63,117 nt of DNA from assembly GCA_019113295.1 (NCBI GenBank), contig DXHR01000028.1, positions 1 to 63,117 on the forward strand, written 5' to 3'. A model generated the notes under the pieces. The model saw nothing but the letters and a program-made list of their open reading frames with translations. It did no database searches and was not told where the DNA came from. This DNA comes from Candidatus Salinicoccus stercoripullorum (lineage in GTDB: Bacteria; Bacillota; Bacilli; Staphylococcales; Salinicoccaceae). Numbering within the stretch: the stretch's first letter is position 1; every line of letters begins with the position of its first letter. Shown piece by piece: positions 1 to 7,768 of the stretch. The translations under genes and the position numbers were made by a program.

Positions 1-95
1 AGTTCAACGCTAAACTTAAAACTTTTTATCCTTTAAAGGCATAAAGTGTTAAAATGAATTTGAACATTCTTCACGCAGGGGGGAGGAATCATTTA

Positions 96-377
96 ATGTG
101 GTGGATACTGGCCATAGTGATTTTTGCTTCAATTGGCGGCTTCGGAAGCGAATATTTGAAACACCTGAGAAAGATGGAAAAGATCAAGGCGGAGGCCGTA
201 GACAAGCAGCTGGAACTCGAACGGTTGAAACAGGAGAATTTTCTGCTCGAAAATCAGCATATGAAATCAGAGCTCGAACGTATCAAAGAGGAGAATAGAA
301 AACTTCTTGAATCGAAACAGAAAGAAAAAGAAAGTCCCTGGCTCATAGAAGAGACAAGGACTGGTAAGGAGGAGTGA
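96..377 (+). CDS. small membrane-anchored coiled-coil protein
   Basis: This 93-aa protein is not recognised as a named family. It opens with one hydrophobic helix (residues 1-16, starting MWWILAIVIF) and continues as a highly charged heptad-like stretch rich in Glu, Lys and Leu (residues 20-80), which predicts a single-pass membrane anchor with a cytoplasmic coiled coil. The start is set by GGGGAGGAA at 79-87, well spaced from ATG 96; an ATG at 54 in the same frame has no such site. It is followed directly by a strong palindromic terminator and converges on the acetyltransferase gene. The layout resembles small phage-shock or PspB/LiaI-like membrane proteins, but no specific role can be assigned. 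Confidence 0.75.
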   Translation: MWWILAIVIFASIGGFGSEYLKHLRKMEKIKAEAVDKQLELERLKQENFLLENQHMKSELERIKEENRKLLESKQKEKESPWLIEETRTGKEE

Positions 378-398
378 ACGCGTTCACTCCTCTTTTTT
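369..398 (+). terminator. rho-independent terminator of the first gene
   Basis: A perfect 12-bp palindrome at 369-392 (core GAACGCGTTC) is followed by six T residues at 393-398. It overlaps the stop codon of the plus-strand gene and the last codons of the convergent acetyltransferase gene. Confidence 0.85.
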
Positions 399-818
399 AT
401 ATTCCATATGGTAATGGGGTATGTTATCTTCGAGATGCATTTCAGACACCACTTCAAAACCGAAAGACTCATAGTATTCTTTAAGATAGGCCTGGCCGTG
501 GAGGTATATCAGTTCTCCGGAGTGATGCACATCTACATATTCCATCGCCTGCCCCATCAGTTCCCGGCCGAGTCCGCTGCCCCGCCTGTCACTTCGGACA
601 ATCACCCTGCCGATTGAAACAGGCTTTTCCAGGATGATCCGCAGATAAGCGATGATCCCAGACGCATCAGTTTTATAAATATGGAGGGAAAATTCATCTT
701 TCCCGTCTATTTCCTGATAGGCACACTCCTGCTCTACTATGAATACAGCTACCCTCAACCTGTATATTTCTTCAAGTGTATGTATATCAAGGTCTTCAAA
801 TTCTCTGAAATGCCACAT
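384..818 (-). CDS. GNAT family N-acetyltransferase, ElaA-like
   Basis: This 144-aa protein is a predicted acetyl-CoA-dependent acetyltransferase of the ElaA branch of GNAT. The acetyl-CoA binding loop is visible as RRGSGLGRELM in the middle of the protein, preceded by a beta strand ending IGRVIV, and the N-terminal half contains the family-typical region RLRVAVFIVEQECAYQEIDG. The chosen ATG follows GGGAGG with seven bases spacing; an ATG 15 bases upstream overlaps that site and is unlikely. Length matches the family (about 150 aa). The natural substrate of ElaA proteins is not established. It converges with the preceding small gene. Confidence 0.88.
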   Translation of the reverse strand: MWHFREFEDLDIHTLEEIYRLRVAVFIVEQECAYQEIDGKDEFSLHIYKTDASGIIAYLRIILEKPVSIGRVIVRSDRRGSGLGRELMGQAMEYVDVHHSGELIYLHGQAYLKEYYESFGFEVVSEMHLEDNIPHYHMEYKKEE

Positions 819-861
819 GATTGTTCCTCCCATAGGAAATGTATTACAAAAATATTATCAT

Positions 862-890
862 AAAAATACCCGGCACATCGATGCGCCGGG
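862..890 (-). terminator. terminator of the azoreductase gene
   Basis: The imperfect inverted repeat CCCGGCACAT/ATGCGCCGGG (869-890) is followed on the minus strand by ATTTTTA. It lies 35 bases past the azoreductase stop. Confidence 0.8.
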
Positions 891-924
891 CTCATTTCAG
901 AAAAATTCTGTCTGCATGAAGGTT

Positions 925-1563
925 TTATGCAAATTGGCCGTCCAGTTCCCTTGCTGATTCACGGACGCTTTCAAGGCCTTCTTCGATGATCCGTGCCGCG
1001 TCCTGAGGCATTGCATTATGGCCTTCAATAATGATTTCATTGATGATTTCCATACCGAATATGCCGCCGAACACATTCTTCATGTAGTTCATGGACATAT
1101 CCATGCCCGAAGCTTCAGGTACGCTGTATACTCCACCGCGTGCATTCAGCAGTACGACTTTCTTGTCAGCCATCAACTGTGCCATGGAACCGTCAGCATT
1201 GTATTTGAAAGTGAATCCCGCAGCATATACATAATCGACGAATGTCTGCAGACGTGCCGGGATGGTCAGATTCCACAGCGGGAATGCAAACACGAGTACA
1301 TCCGCTTTTTCAAAAGCATCCATCGCCTTCTGTTTTGCATCCATCAGACGCTGCTCATCTTCGTCCAGTGCTTCTTCGTTTTGAAGCTTGCCGAAGGCAC
1401 TGAAGAGCTCCTGGCCGATATACGGCATATCTTCTGTGAAAGTATCATATACTTCAACGTTCATATTGTCACTTTCTTTGATCGTTTCCATGTATGCATC
1501 ATACATTTTTGTTGAAATTCCGTCGGGACGGTTATTCGCTTTAACCACGAGTACATTTGTCAT
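925..1563 (-). CDS. azoR: FMN-dependent NADH-azoreductase
   Basis: This 212-aa flavodoxin-fold protein matches the AzoR/AcpD family, which uses FMN and NADH to reduce azo bonds and quinones and probably protects against quinone and thiol stress. Visible signatures are the N-terminal strand MTNVLVVKANNRP, the FMN-binding segment FPLWNLTIPARLQTFVDYV near residues 95-115, and the GGVYS loop around residue 146. Length is typical (about 210 aa). TTTGGAGGAAC precedes the ATG at good spacing. It is a single-gene unit with its own terminator. The substrate in vivo is not known. Confidence 0.93.
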   Translation of the reverse strand: MTNVLVVKANNRPDGISTKMYDAYMETIKESDNMNVEVYDTFTEDMPYIGQELFSAFGKLQNEEALDEDEQRLMDAKQKAMDAFEKADVLVFAFPLWNLTIPARLQTFVDYVYAAGFTFKYNADGSMAQLMADKKVVLLNARGGVYSVPEASGMDMSMNYMKNVFGGIFGMEIINEIIIEGHNAMPQDAARIIEEGLESVRESARELDGQFA

Positions 1564-1688
1564 TTATATGTTCCTCCAAAAGTTTTCTCTTTTAACATAC
1601 AAGTTATATGATAACTAAAAGTAAGTTTATTGTAAATGTTTAATAATACTTTTTTGAAGGAAGGTCTCATAATCATCCTTTGGACCTA

Positions 1689-2489
1689 CTATTTCTTCTT
1701 ATTTCTATTTTCAAGGATGGCAATACTCAGCACATGCGGGATTTTATGTGTATCCTTTGAGAAGTTCTCCTTGATATATTCATCTATCTCCTCGAGTGTC
1801 CGTTTGCGCTTCTTCTCTTTGAAAGCAGCAAGCCAGGATACTGTAGCAAGCCGCCCCAGCCACTCTTCATTTGTGAATTTGACTTCATAGTCCATCTTAT
1901 ACAGTTCCAGCAGATCAAAGCGAGAGTATTTCCATTCATCGAACCATTCGACAGGGAAACTGTTGATCATCTGGGTGGCGTCCTCTTTCGCACCGGCTTT
2001 CTTGAGCTGTTTGTCGCTTGCGTTATTCTTGATTATCTTCAGGGATTTTTTCACTATTTTCACCCCGGATGTGAATCCCGAGTCCATGACAATCAGATGT
2101 CCTCCCGGTTTCAGGATCCTTTTGATTTCCTTGATTACCTCTTCTGTGTCAAACCAATGCCACGCACGCATGACAGTGACGAGGTCGTATGTGTCCGCTT
2201 TCAGACCAGTATCTTCTGCATACTTCTGCCTGAATTTTATGCGGGGATCATCCCCTACGAATTCCCTGCCGGTTTCAACCAGTTTTTCGGACGGTTCCAC
2301 TGCATCGACAATTGCGCCCCGGTTGCTGAGCATCTTGCTCAGAAGCCCCGGACCCGCGCCGAGGTCAGCCACTTTGCTGCCGCTTATGACCACGCCCCTC
2401 TTCTCCAGCCCTTCCAACAGACTTTCAGGTATATCATCCCTGTACTTCAAATATTCTTTCGCTACACTTCCAAAGTCTACTGTTTTCAT
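1689..2489 (-). CDS. class I SAM-dependent methyltransferase
   Basis: This 266-aa protein has the Rossmann methyltransferase core. Motif I is VADLGAGPGLLSKML around residue 40, the acidic ribose-binding residue follows in VDAVEPSEKL, and a downstream strand region reads YDLVTVMRAWHWFD, resembling the Methyltransf_11/25 group. The C-terminal 120 residues are helical and Lys-rich, as in many UbiE-like or YcgJ-like small-molecule methyltransferases. GGAG eight bases upstream selects the ATG at 2489 rather than one six codons earlier. It is divergent from the DJ-1/PfpI gene. The methyl acceptor cannot be told from sequence. Confidence 0.88.
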   Translation of the reverse strand: MKTVDFGSVAKEYLKYRDDIPESLLEGLEKRGVVISGSKVADLGAGPGLLSKMLSNRGAIVDAVEPSEKLVETGREFVGDDPRIKFRQKYAEDTGLKADTYDLVTVMRAWHWFDTEEVIKEIKRILKPGGHLIVMDSGFTSGVKIVKKSLKIIKNNASDKQLKKAGAKEDATQMINSFPVEWFDEWKYSRFDLLELYKMDYEVKFTNEEWLGRLATVSWLAAFKEKKRKRTLEEIDEYIKENFSKDTHKIPHVLSIAILENRNKKK

Positions 2490-2600
2490 TCCGAACACTC
2501 CATTCAATGAAATTTACGCCTCTGATTCCTGATTGGAATTTGCTTAGATTACTTTGCATCTATTGTGGGTAAACAGATGTAAAGGAGAGTTGATATCAAT

Positions 2601-3269
2601 ATGAGCAAATCTGTACTTATTATCGCAACGAATCACGGAACAATCAACAATGACAAAGACAGACCGACTGGTGTGTGGCTGAGCGAAGCTGCAGAGCCGT
2701 ATCAAATCTTCCAGGGAGCAGGACTGAAAGTGGATATCGCATCACCGAAAGGCGGCGAAGTTCCTATCGATCCCGCTTCCCTGACAAATGGCCAGGATGA
2801 TGAAAAGTTCAATGATGTCATCCGTCTGCTTCAGAACACGCAGAGTCTGAAGGATGTTGTATATGAAGGCTATGATGCCTTATTCTTCGCGGGCGGCCAC
2901 GGGGCAATGTACGATTTCCCCGGCAATCCGGAAATTCAGAATATCACTGCATTCTTCAAGGATGACGGCAGAACGATCGGAGCCGTCTGCCATGGTCCGG
3001 CCGCTTTTGCTGATGCAAAGATGAAAGGCGGCAGCTATCTCGTGGACGGAGTCAAAATTACCGGCTTTACAAATACAGAAGAACAGTCCATGAACCTCAT
3101 GGATGACATGCCTTTTGCGCTCCAGACAAAGCTTGAGTCCCATGGCGCCGGTTTTGTCGCCGGCAGTGAAATGGAAAGCAATGTCGTCAAAGACAGAAAC
3201 TTCATCACCGGCCAGAATCCCGCTTCTGCTGCAGACACTGCACAGGCAATCGTCAATCAGCTCACTTAA
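2601..3269 (+). CDS. DJ-1/PfpI family protein, Hsp31-like
   Basis: This 222-aa protein belongs to the type 1 glutamine amidotransferase-like DJ-1/PfpI superfamily, in the Hsp31-type group whose members act as glyoxalase III or deglycase-like and chaperone proteins. The reactive cysteine is C130 in the nucleophile elbow GAVCHGP, followed by H131. The conserved acidic partner lies near E29 in GVWLSEAAEPY. AAAGGAG precedes ATG 2601. A perfect bidirectional terminator follows. The exact activity (glyoxalase or holding chaperone) is not resolved by sequence. Confidence 0.9.
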   Translation: MSKSVLIIATNHGTINNDKDRPTGVWLSEAAEPYQIFQGAGLKVDIASPKGGEVPIDPASLTNGQDDEKFNDVIRLLQNTQSLKDVVYEGYDALFFAGGHGAMYDFPGNPEIQNITAFFKDDGRTIGAVCHGPAAFADAKMKGGSYLVDGVKITGFTNTEEQSMNLMDDMPFALQTKLESHGAGFVAGSEMESNVVKDRNFITGQNPASAADTAQAIVNQLT

Positions 3270-3293
3270 AGATTATATAACACTTGAAGATAT

Positions 3294-3330
3294 AAAAACA
3301 CAGAACATCGGTGCGATGTTCTGTGTTTTT
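3294..3330. terminator. bidirectional terminator
   Basis: A 17-bp perfect inverted repeat (arms 3294-3310 and 3314-3330, loop GTG) has A-runs on one side and T-runs on the other. It separates the convergent DJ-1/PfpI and DinB genes. Confidence 0.92.
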
Positions 3331-3332
3331 TG

Positions 3333-3788
3333 TTATTTTATGAGTTTTGACATTTCCTGTATTTTTCCTGCATGAAGTGCTTCATGGAGAATCATGAAGG
3401 ACAGCTGTTCATTTCTTTTAGTCATTCCCATGAATTCACGCGGGAGGTCCTCATCCAAGCTTTCTTCTGTAATATCTTCAAGCCGTGGGACCTGGCCTTC
3501 CAACAGCGCCTTGATCTCTTCGATTGAAGGGGTTTCATCATCAAAATCATCCGGGCCTGTGCCGTATCCGAAATATTTCTGGAACCTCTTCCCATCGTCC
3601 GACTTAGAATCTGTAAGCGCTGCAGTCGGCAGTTCCATCATGCCCGCAACATGGCCGAGCTGCCAGTGGATATTATTCCTGAATCCTTCCGGAATCTTCG
3701 TCATATCTTCTACAGATACTTTATCAAACGTTTCCAGTATCCACTCTCTGGTTGTTTTCACCTGGAATAATAGTGTTTCTTTTGCCAC
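3333..3788 (-). CDS. DinB family protein
   Basis: This 151-aa protein is a DinB/YfiT-type four-helix-bundle protein, a group including metal-dependent thiol-S-transferases such as bacillithiol transferases. Family-type histidines are seen in NIHWQLGHVAGMME (near residue 42) and near the C-terminus in LHEALHAGKI. AAAGGAG followed at proper spacing by GTG at 3788 sets the start; the longer frame to 3908 has no ribosome binding site and would enter a promoter region. The enzymatic role is unproven. It is divergent from the 58-aa membrane protein. Confidence 0.85.
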   Translation of the reverse strand: MAKETLLFQVKTTREWILETFDKVSVEDMTKIPEGFRNNIHWQLGHVAGMMELPTAALTDSKSDDGKRFQKYFGYGTGPDDFDDETPSIEEIKALLEGQVPRLEDITEESLDEDLPREFMGMTKRNEQLSFMILHEALHAGKIQEMSKLIK

Positions 3789-3910
3789 TGATAAAACTCC
3801 TTTCAAATTTAAATTCCTTATCCATAGTATCTTTACCCTGTTTCCTGTTTGCTTATTCAGGGCATTGAGTATAATATGGGCTTGAAAATATTCGATAGGA
3901 GGCTTCATTC

Positions 3911-4087
3911 ATGACCAGACTTCTTCTCAATCTCATTCTCATGGGAATCATCACCATCGGCATCTATTGGCTGATTGTCACATTCATCCCCGCTTTTTCC
4001 GGCTATTCCATTCCAATCGCTCTGCTTTTGGGCATTACAATCGGTTTCTTCATATATATACAGATAGACAACAGGATAGGACCATAG
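3911..4087 (+). CDS. small two-helix membrane protein (58 aa)
   Basis: This short gene encodes 58 residues: a hydrophobic segment (about residues 4-27, LLLNLILMGIITIGIYW), a short loop with FSGYS, and a second hydrophobic segment (about residues 33-50) ending in a polar tail QIDNRIGP. AGGAGG at 3897-3902 is ideally spaced before ATG 3911. A TATAAT box at 3870-3875 with a weak TTGCTT upstream gives a plausible promoter. No family is recognised. It lies 77 bases before the first DHA2 exporter gene but that gene has its own promoter-like sequence. Confidence 0.72.
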   Translation: MTRLLLNLILMGIITIGIYWLIVTFIPAFSGYSIPIALLLGITIGFFIYIQIDNRIGP

Positions 4088-4101
4088 TCAGGATAAAACA
4101 C

Positions 4102-4129
4102 TTGCTCATTTCGGAAATCGGAATATAAT
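4102..4129 (+). promoter_or_regulatory. promoter of the first DHA2 exporter gene
   Basis: TTGCTC (4102-4107) and TATAAT (4124-4129) are separated by 16 bases, giving a sigma-A type promoter about 30 bases ahead of the start codon. Confidence 0.6.
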
Positions 4130-4164
4130 AGTAAAGTACTGATTTAAGAAACAGGGGTAATATT

Positions 4165-5628
4165 ATGGAAACAAACATTAATAACAAACCGGACTACAGA
4201 CTGATTGTCATCCTGCTGTCCGGCGCTTTCGTCGCACTTCTGTCAAATACATTTCTGAACGTCGCACTTCCGTCCATAAAGAATGATTACGATATATCCA
4301 CCTCGACTGTACAGTGGGTTTCCACTGCCTACATGCTTGTAAGCGGCATCGTCATTCCGACCACCGCCTTCCTCATGCAGAGGTTCAGCGCCAGAAAACT
4401 TTTCATCGCGGCAATGGTCCTGTTCCTGACCGGTACACTGGTCGCAGGTCTTTCGCCGGTTTTCCCTGTCCTTCTTCTAGGACGTATGATCCAGGCATCC
4501 GGTTCGGCAATCCTCATGCCGCTCCTGATGAATGTGATGATCACGAGCTTCCCGCCGGCGCAGCGGGGAACGGCAATGGGGCTGTTCAGCCTGGTGATGT
4601 TCTTCGCACCTGCCATCGGCCCCACGCTCTCAGGGTTTGTCGTCCAGCACTATTCGTGGCACATGCTTTTCTTCATGATGGTGCCGGTGCTCCTCGTCGT
4701 ACTGTCCATCGGATGGATCAAACTTCCCGAAACAGATACCCACTACACTACGAAACTTGATATCCCATCCGTCATCCTGTCGACACTCGGTTTCGGCGGA
4801 CTGCTCTACGGATTCAGTGCAGCAGGCAACAGCGGCTGGATGCGTGCTGATGTATTGATAACACTCTTTGTCGGTTTTGTTGCGGTCTTCTTCTACATAA
4901 GAAAGCAGACCCGGATGGACAAGCCCATGCTGGACTTCAAAGTATACAAGTTCCCGATGTTCATGCTCGCCTCACTGCTTATCGGCACAATGAACATGGC
5001 ACTCTTCTCGGGGATGATTCTCATGCCGATATATCTGCAGGACATTCAGGGGATTTCACCGCTGGAAACAGGGGTTCTGCTGCTGCCCGGCGCACTGATC
5101 ATGGGCTTCATGAGTCCCGTCTCAGGCCGGCTGTTCGATATGTTCGGCCCGAAGGTACTGGCAATCACCGGGCTGGTGCTGACCGTTTCAACAACGTTCT
5201 TCTTCAGCCAGCTTGAAGTGGATACCAGCTATACCTTTCTGATCATACTCTACTCCATCAGGGCGTTCGGTATGACGCTCGTAATGACACCGGTCATGAC
5301 CAACGGCATGAACCAGCTGACACCAGAACTCACGCCTCACGGCTCATCCATCAACAGCATGCTCAACCAGGTTTCAGGCGCAATCGGAACCGCACTGCTG
5401 ATCACTGTAATGCAGAACAGGATGAATCAGAAACTTGGCGATGTTACGCCGTCGGATACAGCCGCTGTGAACCAGGCGATGCTCGACGGCATCAACTTCG
5501 CTTTCCTCATTGCGACATTGCTGCTCGCTGTGGCACTGATACTCGCCTTCTTCCTGAAACGCGTGACGTCAGACGAAGTCATCGGCAATGATATGACTAA
5601 GGCGAGGCCTATCGAATCGGATGAATAA
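4165..5628 (+). CDS. MFS drug:H+ antiporter, DHA2 family
   Basis: This 487-aa protein is predicted to have 14 membrane helices and belongs to the DHA2 (EmrB/QacA-like) proton-coupled multidrug exporters. The motif C signature of antiporters is present as APAIGPTLSG near residues 150-160, and the loop 2-3 region is LMQRFSARKLFIAAM. Length fits the family. An AGGGG site precedes ATG 4165. It is the most diverged of three DHA2 genes here; the other two lie on the opposite strand and are near duplicates of each other. The substrate is unknown. No dedicated regulator sits directly next to it. Confidence 0.92.
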   Translation: METNINNKPDYRLIVILLSGAFVALLSNTFLNVALPSIKNDYDISTSTVQWVSTAYMLVSGIVIPTTAFLMQRFSARKLFIAAMVLFLTGTLVAGLSPVFPVLLLGRMIQASGSAILMPLLMNVMITSFPPAQRGTAMGLFSLVMFFAPAIGPTLSGFVVQHYSWHMLFFMMVPVLLVVLSIGWIKLPETDTHYTTKLDIPSVILSTLGFGGLLYGFSAAGNSGWMRADVLITLFVGFVAVFFYIRKQTRMDKPMLDFKVYKFPMFMLASLLIGTMNMALFSGMILMPIYLQDIQGISPLETGVLLLPGALIMGFMSPVSGRLFDMFGPKVLAITGLVLTVSTTFFFSQLEVDTSYTFLIILYSIRAFGMTLVMTPVMTNGMNQLTPELTPHGSSINSMLNQVSGAIGTALLITVMQNRMNQKLGDVTPSDTAAVNQAMLDGINFAFLIATLLLAVALILAFFLKRVTSDEVIGNDMTKARPIESDE

Positions 5629-5678
5629 AAGAGCGGAACATTGTTCTACAGATATATAATATTCCTGATAACATGCAG

Positions 5679-5725
5679 AAAACCTGTACATCTGAGACCC
5701 GGAGGGCAACAGACGTACAGGTTTT
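5679..5725. terminator. bidirectional terminator between exporter genes
   Basis: Arms at 5679-5694 and 5710-5725 (AAAACCTGTAC / GTACAGGTTTT) pair with one mismatch, flanked by A and T runs. It serves the convergent first and second DHA2 genes. Confidence 0.88.
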
Positions 5726-5759
5726 TAATTTGGGGATTATTTGCAGCCCCCGTTTTCAA

Positions 5760-7184
5760 TCAATTATCATATGCTTCATCATATTCCGTGATGTCCGGAT
5801 TTTTAAGCCTGAAGGCAAGGAGAAATCCGATCAGGGCAAGACCGCCGGCGAACATGAATGAAATGTTCACCCCGCGGATCATGCCTTCGGCACCCTGCTC
5901 CGGAATCATCGTATTGGTCATGATGGAGACAAGCAGCGCAGTACCCACGGCACCGGCAACCTGGCGCATCGTGTTGTTCATCGCAGTACCGTGCGGCACC
6001 AGTTTTTTGGTCATCTGGTTCAGACCGGCAGTCGTCACCGGCATCATGACCATGGACACGCCGAGCATCCTGAATGCGTTGACTACAGCAAGATATGTGA
6101 ATGTCGTTTCAGTATCCAATGTTGTGAACATCAGGGAGGTTACCGCAACGATGGCAAGACCGATGATGGCAAGCCATCTTGCGCCATATTTATCGAAGAG
6201 CCGTCCGGTAATCGGACTCATTATACCCATGATGATCGCGCCGGGGAACAGCATCATGCCGGATGCCATTGCCGAGAACCCGAGCATGTTCTGCATCAGT
6301 ATCGGCAGTATGACCGATCCGCCGATCATCGCCATGAAGACAATCATGCCGAGCGCCGTCGTCAATGTGAAAATCCTATCCTTGAACACGGCAAATTCCA
6401 ATATCGGCTGTTCGAGACTGTTCTGGCGCCTGATGAAAATGTACAGTGTCACCGCACCGACAATGAGCGATATGATGACTGCCGGGCTCAGCCATCCGCT
6501 GTTGCCGGCCACACTGAATCCGTAGAGCAGTCCGCCGAAACCGAGTGTCGACAGTATAATCGAGATTACATCGAGCTTCGGATCCGTCTGTTCAGTGACA
6601 TTCCTTAAGATGAAATAGGCGATGATCAGGTCGATGATGACAATCGGAATCAGCATATAGAAGAGCCCGCGCCATGGATAGATGTCGATGAACCAGCCTG
6701 ACAGCGTCGGACCGATAGCCGGGGCAAAGCTGATGACGAGCCCGAACATGCCCATCGCCTTGCCCCTTTGATCCCGTGGATAAATGAGGAACAGGATCGT
6801 CTGCATCAGCGGCATGATGATGCCGGCGCCCGCCGCCTGCAGCACCCTTCCCGCCATGAGAACCGGGAAGTTCGGCGATATGCCGCATACCAGAGTACCA
6901 ATCCCGAAAAAAGACAGCGCTGTGAAGAACAGCGCGCGGGTCGAGAATTTACTTATTAAAAATGCTGTAACAGGTATCATGATTCCGTTGACCAGCATGA
7001 AGACGGACTGCAGCCACTGGGCCACGTCCGCTTCCAGGTCAAGATCCGCCATGATGTGCGGGATTGCTGTGGCCAGCAACGTCTGATTCAGTATTGCGGC
7101 AAATGCGCCGGACAGGAGCACAGCCATCAGGGTCAGGCGGCCTTTATTCGACAATTGACTATTACTTTCAAGTTGTGAAGACAT
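5760..7184 (-). CDS. MFS drug:H+ antiporter, DHA2 family (copy 2)
   Basis: This 474-aa, 14-helix exporter is closely related to the gene at 7769-9172. Motif C reads SFAPAIGPTLSGWF and the loop 2-3 motif is ISKFSTRALFFTAL. The ATG at 7184 follows GAGGG at good spacing; an ATG eight codons upstream has none. It is divergent from the marR gene, with a palindromic operator-like site between them, so repression by that MarR protein is likely (inference from context). One stretch of 68 bp is identical to the third exporter. Substrate unknown; hydrophobic drugs or lipids are typical for the family. Confidence 0.92.
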   Translation of the reverse strand: MSSQLESNSQLSNKGRLTLMAVLLSGAFAAILNQTLLATAIPHIMADLDLEADVAQWLQSVFMLVNGIMIPVTAFLISKFSTRALFFTALSFFGIGTLVCGISPNFPVLMAGRVLQAAGAGIIMPLMQTILFLIYPRDQRGKAMGMFGLVISFAPAIGPTLSGWFIDIYPWRGLFYMLIPIVIIDLIIAYFILRNVTEQTDPKLDVISIILSTLGFGGLLYGFSVAGNSGWLSPAVIISLIVGAVTLYIFIRRQNSLEQPILEFAVFKDRIFTLTTALGMIVFMAMIGGSVILPILMQNMLGFSAMASGMMLFPGAIIMGIMSPITGRLFDKYGARWLAIIGLAIVAVTSLMFTTLDTETTFTYLAVVNAFRMLGVSMVMMPVTTAGLNQMTKKLVPHGTAMNNTMRQVAGAVGTALLVSIMTNTMIPEQGAEGMIRGVNISFMFAGGLALIGFLLAFRLKNPDITEYDEAYDN

Positions 7185-7221
7185 AAAATTTCCCTCTTTC
7201 CTAGACATAGAACAAAAGTAA

Positions 7222-7234
7222 TTGTATTATACAA
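7222..7234. promoter_or_regulatory. palindromic operator-like site between exporter and marR
   Basis: TTGTATTATACAA is a perfect 6-bp inverted repeat around one central base. It overlaps a candidate exporter promoter on the minus strand (TTGACA, 18 bases, TACAAT) and lies 57 bases before the marR start, the usual position for autoregulation by MarR proteins. Confidence 0.5.
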
Positions 7235-7290
7235 CTATATTTCATGTCAATGAAAATAACCCGAAATTTGAAAGGCAGTGTTAGCTACAC

Positions 7291-7728
7291 ATGGTCAATG
7301 ATAAATCACTGGAAAAACTCGAACTTGAAATCGCCATGATGGTGCGGCGGCTCCGCCACCGGGCACCCGACATAGATGAAAAGCAGAAACTCCAGCAGGC
7401 CAGTTATCTCATCATGCTCATCCTGTCCGATCAAGGACCTATGGGTGTAAAGGATATGGCCTGCCGGCTGCACCTGGATGTTTCCACCGTCAGCAGACAG
7501 GCGGGCGATCTGCTCAAAAAGGAATTTTTGAAAAAGACACCATCTCAAACGGACCGGCGGTCCTACACGTATGAGATGACGAAAAAAGGGCAGGAGGCAT
7601 TCGAAAGCAACCGCGGAAGCCGTGAGGAGCGGTTCCAAAAAATGATAGATCAGTGGAATGAAGGAGAAATTGAGGAGTTTACCCGGCTGCTTAAAAAATT
7701 CAACAGTCTGGTTGAGCCGGGTTGTTAA
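7291..7728 (+). CDS. MarR family transcriptional regulator
   Basis: This 145-aa protein is a winged-helix MarR repressor. The recognition helix region is MACRLHLDVSTVSRQAGDLLK (about residues 54-74) and the wing follows with TPSQTDRRSYTYEMTKKG, which carries the conserved D-x-R-S/R of the family. Dimerisation helices flank it. Its position between two DHA2 exporter genes on the other strand, with a palindrome upstream, points to ligand-responsive control of those exporters. The ATG has only a weak ribosome binding site (AAAGG at long spacing), and an in-frame stop just upstream rules out a longer form. Confidence 0.9.
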   Translation: MVNDKSLEKLELEIAMMVRRLRHRAPDIDEKQKLQQASYLIMLILSDQGPMGVKDMACRLHLDVSTVSRQAGDLLKKEFLKKTPSQTDRRSYTYEMTKKGQEAFESNRGSREERFQKMIDQWNEGEIEEFTRLLKKFNSLVEPGC

Positions 7729-7732
7729 CAAA

Positions 7733-7766
7733 AGCAGCATCCCTGCGCGGGATGCTGCTCTTTTTT
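7733..7766. terminator. terminator between marR and the third exporter
   Basis: AGCAGCATCCC/GGGATGCTGCT (7733-7743 and 7749-7759) is followed by TCTTTTTT, giving a strong plus-strand terminator that may also serve the convergent exporter. Confidence 0.85.
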
Positions 7767-7768
7767 GT

